Shown here: in pieces, positions 59,333-64,000 of the stretch | How the letters are laid out: every line of letters starts with the position of its first letter | Numbering within the stretch: the stretch's first letter is position 1 | Notes under the pieces: model-generated | Told to the model about the DNA's origin: nothing | Databases searched by the model: none | The model's input: the letters and a program-made list of their open reading frames with translations, nothing else | Made by a program: the position numbers and the translations under genes | Assembly (NCBI GenBank): GCA_022564295.1 | Contig: JADFLR010000009.1 | Coordinates: 84,596 to 148,595 of the forward strand | Reading direction: 5' to 3' | DNA from: Bacteroidota bacterium | GTDB taxonomy: Bacteria > Bacteroidota > Ignavibacteria > Ignavibacteriales > Ignavibacteriaceae | Length of the DNA stretch: 64,000 bases

Positions 59333-60457
59333 ATGAAACCAATAAAAATATTTTGTCTGCTTATTGCTCTAACAACAACACCAATTACAATGTTTGCACA
59401 AAGTGAACTTTCCGAAATACTAAAAGCATACCCCGACTGGAAAACTAACTTCGATAAAAAAACAATAAATATCGGAGAACTTATGTCCGGCGGTCCGCCC
59501 AAGGATGGTATCCCGGCTATCTTCAAACCAAAATTTGAGACACAAGACGAAGCATCCGAATGGTTAGATGATAAAGAACCTGTAATTGGGGTGGAGATAA
59601 ACGGTGAAGCAAAAGCATACCCGTTATCGATTCTCATCTGGCACGAAATAGCAAATGATGAAGTTGGCGGTGTTCCCGTAGCTGTTTCATTCTGCCCGCT
59701 CTGCTACAGCGCACTTGTTTATGATAGAAGAGTAAACGGTGTTGTTCCTTACTTCGGTGTTTCGGGTTTACTACGTAACTCAGATATGGTGATGTACGAC
59801 AACGTTACCGAAAGTTTTTGGCAGCAGTTTACCGGCGAAGCAATTGTGGGTGATATGGTTGGGGAAAAACTTGAGCTTATTCCGACACAGATAATTTCAT
59901 TCAAGCAGTTTAAAGATGCTTATCCAGACGGAAAGGTTCTATCTAAAGATACCGGTTATGACAGAAGTTACGGACAAAATCCCTATATAGGTTATGATGA
60001 TATAGATCAAAGACCGTTTCTATTCAAGGGTGATATTGATGACCGCCTTCCTCCAAACGAAAAAGTTATCGCAATAAAACAAGGCGATATCAACAAAGCA
60101 TATCCTTATTCCATTACAAAGGTAGAACATGTAATAAATGATAATATTAACGGAACACCGGTTGTAATTTTTCATGGCGAAGGTGCTGTCTCTGCTTTGG
60201 ATGACCGAACAATTGCAGATTCAAAAGAAGTTGGCTCCACGGGAGTTTTCAATCCTGTTGTTGATGGTAAAACATTAACCTTCAAATACGAGGATGGATA
60301 TTTTATAGATAATGAAACCGGCAGCAAGTGGGATATTACCGGGAAAGCCGTTGATGGAAAATACCGTGGAAAAAATCTGAAAAGAATAAAGCACGGCGAT
60401 TATTTTGCTTTTGCATGGTTTGTATTCAGACCCGATACAGAAATTTATTCAAAATGA
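59333..60457 (+). CDS. DUF3179 domain-containing secreted protein
   Basis: 374 residues from ATG 59333, which gives a clean signal peptide (MKPIKIFCLLIALTTTPITMFA); ATG 59270 would precede it with a non-signal stretch. DUF3179 segments are PPKDGIPAIFKPKFE, SILIWHEIANDEVGGVPVAVSFCPLCYSALVYDR and FGVSGLLRNSDMVMYDN. It is related to the protein at 3016-4065 but has no lipobox and a C-terminal FAFAWFVFRPDTEIY. It probably acts in the periplasm. Function unknown. Confidence 0.9.
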   Translation: MKPIKIFCLLIALTTTPITMFAQSELSEILKAYPDWKTNFDKKTINIGELMSGGPPKDGIPAIFKPKFETQDEASEWLDDKEPVIGVEINGEAKAYPLSILIWHEIANDEVGGVPVAVSFCPLCYSALVYDRRVNGVVPYFGVSGLLRNSDMVMYDNVTESFWQQFTGEAIVGDMVGEKLELIPTQIISFKQFKDAYPDGKVLSKDTGYDRSYGQNPYIGYDDIDQRPFLFKGDIDDRLPPNEKVIAIKQGDINKAYPYSITKVEHVINDNINGTPVVIFHGEGAVSALDDRTIADSKEVGSTGVFNPVVDGKTLTFKYEDGYFIDNETGSKWDITGKAVDGKYRGKNLKRIKHGDYFAFAWFVFRPDTEIYSK

Positions 60458-60548
60458 GGCTAAGTTTATATTTTAGATGACTTTAAAGATTAATTTGTGT
60501 ATAATGTGAGGGGGTGAACGGGTTAATAATTAACAACAGGAATTGGGA

Positions 60549-61388
60549 ATGACCGAAACACAATTGCCGCCTTTAATTTTAAAAGACTGGCGGGGAACAC
60601 GAAATACTTTACAGAAGTATGCACAAATGATTGGTGCGATAAGAGAAAAGATGAACAAACCGCATCCGCATTGGTGGCATATAAGTCTTCGTGTTTCTGA
60701 AAGAGGGTTTACAACCACCCCCATGCCGAAAGATAAAAATACTCCCGGACAAACTTTTGAAATAATCCTTGATCTTAAAAATCATCATCTTATTATTGAA
60801 TCGAATTTTCGTGAAGTTAAAAGGATCAAATTAACAGGCCAATCATTATGCGCGTTGTGCGAGGAGACTTGCAGTTTGTTAACAGATATAGGCATTGTTC
60901 TCCCTATTGATAAAGAAAAATTTGCGGACGGTAAATCAGGTAAATATGATGAAAATGCTGCCACTGATTATTGGACGGCACTGAAGGAAATTAATCGGAT
61001 CACAAACAAGTTCCGTTCTGAATTAAGCGGCGAAAGAAGTCCCGTTCAATTATGGTCTCATCATTTTGACCTTTCTATGAGCTGGTTTTCGGGTAGATTA
61101 ATTTCTGACAAAGATCCTAACGATCCTGATTCTTCAAAAGAACAAATGACGTTCGGTTTTTCAACAGGTGATGATACAATTACCGATGCTTACTTTTACA
61201 TAACGGCTTACCCCGTTCCCGATGGTTTACATAATTTACAATCTTCTGAGGACGCAAGATGGAACACGGATGGTTTTCAAGGAGGTGTGATGATGTATGA
61301 TGCGTTTGCTAATTCTGAGAATCCGGAAGAAAAATTGTTAAACTACTTCAGAACATTTCAGAAAGCCGGTGCTGAGTTGATGAGATAA
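60549..61388 (+). CDS. DUF5996 family protein
   Basis: 279 residues from ATG 60549 (AACAGGA upstream); a TTG at 60543 adds two residues. LKDWRGTRNTLQKYAQMIGAI and HWWHISLRVSERGFTTTPMP at the N-terminus, and SHHFDLSMSWFSG and FFxxAYPxP-like YITAYPVPDGL further on, match DUF5996. Soluble, function unknown. Confidence 0.88.
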   Translation: MTETQLPPLILKDWRGTRNTLQKYAQMIGAIREKMNKPHPHWWHISLRVSERGFTTTPMPKDKNTPGQTFEIILDLKNHHLIIESNFREVKRIKLTGQSLCALCEETCSLLTDIGIVLPIDKEKFADGKSGKYDENAATDYWTALKEINRITNKFRSELSGERSPVQLWSHHFDLSMSWFSGRLISDKDPNDPDSSKEQMTFGFSTGDDTITDAYFYITAYPVPDGLHNLQSSEDARWNTDGFQGGVMMYDAFANSENPEEKLLNYFRTFQKAGAELMR

Positions 61389-61461
61389 TACTGGAAATTT
61401 TTATAATCCTAAAACTGCAATAGCCTCACCGCTCAACAATATCATAGCCCCGGTTAAAGAA

Positions 61462-61667
61462 TTATGCAAACCTCTTTTTTGAATTCCCATGTAGATCAAG
61501 AACATAAATATCATCGGAAGTTTCAAGTAAGCGCTTTCTCATCTGATGGTGTATAATACCGTCAAGGAATGAATTATTCGTTATCATCGCGACAATACTG
61601 CTTCCGTTTTTCTCTATGAAATGCTCAGCAAAACTAATGAGCTTTATATAATCATCAGAAAGAGGTT
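61462..61667 (-). pseudogene. Fragment of a type IIG restriction-modification methylase
   Basis: The minus-strand frame reads LSDDYIKLISFAEHFIEKNG, then SIVAMITNNSFLDGIIHHQM, then RKRLLETSDDIYVLDLHGNS followed by KKRFA and a stop at 61462. This is the conserved 'ITNNSFLDG ... DDIYVLDLHGNSKK' block of N6-adenine methylases in type IIG/ISP enzymes. No start codon and no other domain is present. The segment is joined in the same strand to an unrelated integrase fragment. Confidence 0.75.
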
Positions 61668-61789
61668 GGACGTTTTTTACCGTGAAAAATAATAAACCTT
61701 TTAATCCATAAAACGTAAGCTTCCTCAGTCTTACTGCTGTAATTCCTCTTCCTGGTTTCCTGTCGAACTCTATCTAATAATTTAGGCAT
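61655..61789 (-). pseudogene. N-terminal fragment of an integron-type tyrosine recombinase
   Basis: ATG 61789 opens MPKLLDRVRQETRKRNYSSK, followed by TEEAYVLWIKRFIIFHGKKRP and a stop at 61655. This matches the SAM-like N-terminal domain of IntI/integron-integrase-like proteins (LLDxVRxxIRxxHYSxxTExAYVxWIxRFIxFHGKRHP). The catalytic domain is missing. Its minus-strand position, divergent from plus-strand cargo genes with attC-like spacers, is the geometry of an integron. Confidence 0.78.
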
Positions 61790-62018
61790 ACTATACTGCA
61801 ATTGTTATGAGAATGATATCTCGTAGAGTCCGGAGTCTGACGACTTGCAATATTTAAGAGAGGCGGGAGAATAAAAAAAATAATATTAATAAATTTAGCA
61901 TCTAAATTTCTATTAAATAATTTTTTTATATATTTTAGAATAGACAATGCAAGATATGGGAAATTTAAGTGATTAATTCTTGCAGCTTATTAATATGTAA
62001 TGTTTTGAGGATAATTAA

Positions 62019-62579
62019 ATGGAAATAGTTTTATCATTGGTTGGTTTAATAGCCAGTTTATTGGCGGGTGTAATTTCTTACTACTATAAAATATTTTATA
62101 TAAAACGTAAAAAAAGTAGGATAGCTGAAATAAAGAAATACACTTCTGCTAAAGCAATAGATTTTGGTACAACAAATACTTTAATGACTTATTCTTCATT
62201 ACCAGATACTAGTATAAATTACACAGAAGAGATAATCACAAAAATTGAGAAACAATTATTAGAAAAGGTAAATGAAGGTAATGTGCTTAATGAAGAATTA
62301 ATAAAAAAATTGGTTGATGATGAATTAGAAAAAATTGGACTAAGAATAAAAAAGATTGAAGATAGATTTCCGGATGAATCGAAAATCGAAAAAATTCCTT
62401 CAATAAATGATGATATACTTTTTGAAAAAATAGAAAATTTGTCTAGTAAAATTGATGCGATTGAAAATAAAATATTAGAAAAATGGGATGTTGCTTTAAT
62501 CGTATCTAAAATAATTGGTGGAATTTTTGCAGTTGTTGCAGCAACCTATGGAGTAATAACTTATATGCAAAACCAATAA
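62019..62579 (+). CDS. Two-helix membrane protein with central coiled coil
   Basis: 186 residues. An N-terminal helix (IVLSLVGLIASLLAGVISYYY) and a C-terminal helix (IVSKIIGGIFAVVAATYGVITYM) frame a charged coiled-coil region (KIEKQLLEKVNEG; LIKKLVDDELEKIGLRIKKIED; ENLSSKIDAIENKILEK). No family recognised. It is very AT-rich, unlike the next gene. It lies between an integron-type integrase remnant and an attC-like site, so it may be a mobile cassette gene. Confidence 0.72.
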   Translation: MEIVLSLVGLIASLLAGVISYYYKIFYIKRKKSRIAEIKKYTSAKAIDFGTTNTLMTYSSLPDTSINYTEEIITKIEKQLLEKVNEGNVLNEELIKKLVDDELEKIGLRIKKIEDRFPDESKIEKIPSINDDILFEKIENLSSKIDAIENKILEKWDVALIVSKIIGGIFAVVAATYGVITYMQNQ

Positions 62580-62584
62580 TCAAA

Positions 62585-62773
62585 ACATAACAGGTGTTTC
62601 AAGCCGAAAGCGCTCTCGCATTGGGCATTTGTACAATTATAAAGTTTGTTCTTACGTTTCGTCTTTGTCGTATGGCGTAGTTTGTAAATGAAAGTTTTGT
62701 TCTAATTTAAAAATTATTTAATAAATGCAGCATTGTTGTTCTGAGCTTTGGCTTAGGTACAACGCCATTAGGT
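62585..62773 (+). other. attC-like recombination site between two cassette-like genes
   Basis: ACATAAC (62585-62591) and ATTAGGT (62767-62773) resemble the outer RYYYAAC/GTTRRRY cores, each with one deviation. Arms AGGTGTTTCAAGCCGAAAGC (from 62592) and the segment 62743-62766 (GAGCTTTGGCTTAGGTACAACGCC in outline) are complementary with small bulges. The centre is AT-rich. Starting 6 bp after one stop and ending 16 bp before the next start is where an attC would be. Confidence 0.5.
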
Positions 62774-62789
62774 AGCAGAAGAGCGAAAT

Positions 62790-63755
62790 ATGAAATTACG
62801 CATTTTTATCGCTTCCCCAAGTGACGTTGCTGAGGAACGTGACATCGTTTCTTTCGTAGTCAGTGAACTCCGACGCACCGTTGGTAATGCACTGAAGGTA
62901 GAATTGGAAACTGTCCGTTGGGAAACACACTCTTGGCCTGACATTGGCGACGATGCTCAAGATGTCATCAATCAACAGATTGGTGAATATGATATTTTCG
63001 TCGGCATCATGTGGAAACGATTTGGCACACCTACCAAACGAGCTTCGTCGGGAACAGGCGAGGAATTTGAAAGAGCTTATAATTTCTACACTCGTTACCA
63101 GCGCCCAAAAATTATGTTTTACTTTCGGCGTTCACCTTTTTACACAACAGAGACAAAGGAGTGGTCACAGTTTCAAAAAGTTATTCAATTCCGAAAGAAA
63201 CTTGAAAAACTAGGCGCGTTCTTTGGCGTATATGATGACCCATTAAGTTTTGAACGCGATGTACGAGAGCATTTAACGAAGCAAATCTTTAAGATCACTC
63301 AAACTAAGGAGCCAAAGCCGAAACCACCCAAGAAAGCTCCAAAACTCTTCTTGAGTTCTGCTCGTGAAGATTCAAGTCGTATTCGTTCTATTTATAAGGC
63401 ATTGAAGGCCCAAGGTTTTGAACCTTGGATGGATGTGGAAGACCTTTTTCCCGGCCAAAGTTGGATGTCTGAAATTGAAAGGGCAATAAATCAGGCTGAC
63501 TTTTTCCTTTTGTTCTTATCCGAGGCATCGATTTCAAAGAGAGGATTCGTTCAAAAGGAAATCAATTACGCTTTAGAACGTGTCTTTCAACTTCCCGAAG
63601 AAACTACATACATAATTCCGGTACGCCTTGATGCCGTACAGCCAACCGAACGTCTCCTTAAATATCAATGGGTGGATTTGTTTTCACCTGATGGTCTCAA
63701 TAAACTTATATTTGCAATTCGTGCGGCTTGGAATGTGAAAAAGACAAACCAATGA
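62790..63755 (+). CDS. DUF4062 - TIR domain protein, candidate defence effector
   Basis: 321 residues. The N-terminal ~150 residues are DUF4062 (LRIFIASPSDVAEERDIVSFVV ... YDIFVGIMWKRFGTPT ... GTGEEFERAY). A Lys/Pro linker (KEPKPKPPKKAPK) leads to a C-terminal TIR domain (LFLSSAREDSSRIRSIYKAL, PWMDVEDLFPGQSW, DFFLLFLSEASISKRGFVQKEINYALE), whose final Glu is the presumed NADase residue. TIR proteins in bacteria are often NAD+-degrading anti-phage effectors; whether this one is active is unknown. It is richer in G+C than the preceding gene. An attC-like site precedes it. Confidence 0.87.
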   Translation: MKLRIFIASPSDVAEERDIVSFVVSELRRTVGNALKVELETVRWETHSWPDIGDDAQDVINQQIGEYDIFVGIMWKRFGTPTKRASSGTGEEFERAYNFYTRYQRPKIMFYFRRSPFYTTETKEWSQFQKVIQFRKKLEKLGAFFGVYDDPLSFERDVREHLTKQIFKITQTKEPKPKPPKKAPKLFLSSAREDSSRIRSIYKALKAQGFEPWMDVEDLFPGQSWMSEIERAINQADFFLLFLSEASISKRGFVQKEINYALERVFQLPEETTYIIPVRLDAVQPTERLLKYQWVDLFSPDGLNKLIFAIRAAWNVKKTNQ

Positions 63756-63759
63756 TTTT

Positions 63760-63797
63760 ACCTAACAAATCACTGAACTAGCTCCTAAACGTTATAC
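63760..63797 (+). other. Possible truncated attC-like site after the TIR gene
   Basis: ACCTAAC (63760-63766, a full match to RYYYAAC) begins 4 bp after the TIR stop and GTTATAC (63791-63797) ends it. At 38 bp it is short for an attC. It overlaps the stop codon of the following minus-strand gene. Confidence 0.3.
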
Positions 63798-64000
63798 CAG
63801 CGCCGTCCTTTTCCTAAACTCAAAACCATACTCCGCAAGTTCTTTAATAAATGGTTTATACAAATAAGGAAGAGTTGGCGGCATATGCACACCTGTTTCT
63901 TTTATCAATCCATCAAATATAAATTTAGTTGCAATTGCCGGCGGAAGCCCAACTGCTTTTGCCATTGCTGAGTCACCATCCGGCTCACCATCGGCAACCA
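63792..64000 (-). CDS. Saccharopine dehydrogenase-like protein, 3' part
   Basis: The minus-strand frame is open to the window edge and ends at 63792. The visible C-terminus contains GDSAMAKAVGLPPAIATKFI, GLIKETGVHMPPTLPYLYKP and ELAEYGFEFR, matching the C-terminal part of saccharopine dehydrogenase/saccharopine reductase-type enzymes (GDTAMxxxVGLPxAIA...). Probably lysine metabolism; the rest lies outside. The insertion point of the cassette-like region abuts its stop codon. Confidence 0.8.
   Translation of the reverse strand, partial: VADGEPDGDSAMAKAVGLPPAIATKFIFDGLIKETGVHMPPTLPYLYKPFIKELAEYGFEFRKRTALV

Larger units (their letters stand above)
61389..62018. other. Decayed region between DUF5996 gene and the cassette-like genes
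   Basis: This 630-bp stretch contains the two gene fragments listed at 61462-61667 and 61655-61789 on the minus strand. The 61790-62018 part is AT-rich, with a GAGTCCGGAGTCTGACGACT stretch near 61830 that could belong to the fragment's promoter or an attI-like region. No complete gene. Confidence 0.6.

Noticed and set aside
1..64000. CRISPR arrays, rRNA genes and complete insertion sequences
   Set aside because: No regularly spaced repeats, rRNA-like sequence or transposase-bearing element with matching ends was seen on reading both strands.

Overview
The window looks like chromosomal DNA from an AT-rich member of the Ignavibacteria (Bacteroidota/Chlorobi group). Evidence: a secreted protein with a type IX secretion C-terminal sorting domain (NYPNPFNPSTTIKFGIP at the start of the domain), a TonB-dependent receptor with an N-terminal carboxypeptidase-regulatory-like domain, many genes without a clear Shine-Dalgarno sequence, and Bacteroidota-style fusions for aromatic amino acid synthesis. 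No rRNA, CRISPR array or complete insertion sequence was seen.

Layout. 1-12 kb: the 3' part of a prephenate dehydratase/DAHP synthase fusion, an SDR, a cupin, a DUF3179 lipoprotein with an outer-membrane partner, YceI, a Crp/Fnr regulator, MsrA and an 828-aa flavoprotein/polyferredoxin fusion. 12-19 kb: a compositionally foreign YIP1 membrane gene beside an attC-like palindrome, a T9SS cargo protein, a HAD phosphatase and a large TonB receptor. 19.4-31.2 kb: an integrated element of about 11.8 kb bounded by a 47-bp direct repeat of the 3' half of tRNA-Lys(CTT). It carries two related tyrosine recombinases, a DUF262-HNH protein, tandem Xis-like proteins, a RadC-type JAB protein, a predicted tail chaperone with a tape-measure protein, and a replication-type protein, but no recognisable capsid, portal or terminase genes. 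Its genes are separated by long spacers. Six of these hold strong RNA hairpins, five of them a short distance upstream of the next start codon; three share one three-way-junction layout, which is the best candidate here for an undescribed element.

31-61 kb: mostly ordinary chromosome. It includes two small envelope proteins, a K+ channel, EamA exporters, an HtrA protease, DoxX, SRPBCC and DinB proteins, TyrA with DAHP synthase-chorismate mutase, ApbE with a NusG-II protein, a DUF819 carrier, a rhodanese/DUF6132/DUF302/thioredoxin operon, a NifX-like protein with a zinc ribbon, FetAB, an ECF sigma/anti-sigma pair, a GmrSD-like DUF262-DUF1524 protein, ferrochelatase, a Rieske-glutamate synthase fusion, a second DUF3179 protein and a DUF5996 protein. 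Several broken genes lie here: a POT transporter stub, an ECF sigma stub and a probably frameshifted rhodanese.

61.4-64 kb: a small graveyard and cassette region. A 44-codon N-terminal piece of an integron-type integrase is joined to a piece of a type IIG methylase on the minus strand. A membrane coiled-coil gene and a DUF4062-TIR gene follow on the plus strand, separated by an attC-like imperfect palindrome. The window ends in the 3' part of a saccharopine dehydrogenase-like gene.

The two DAHP synthase fusions (one with prephenate dehydratase, one with chorismate mutase next to TyrA) together cover pathway entry plus both the Phe and Tyr branches.
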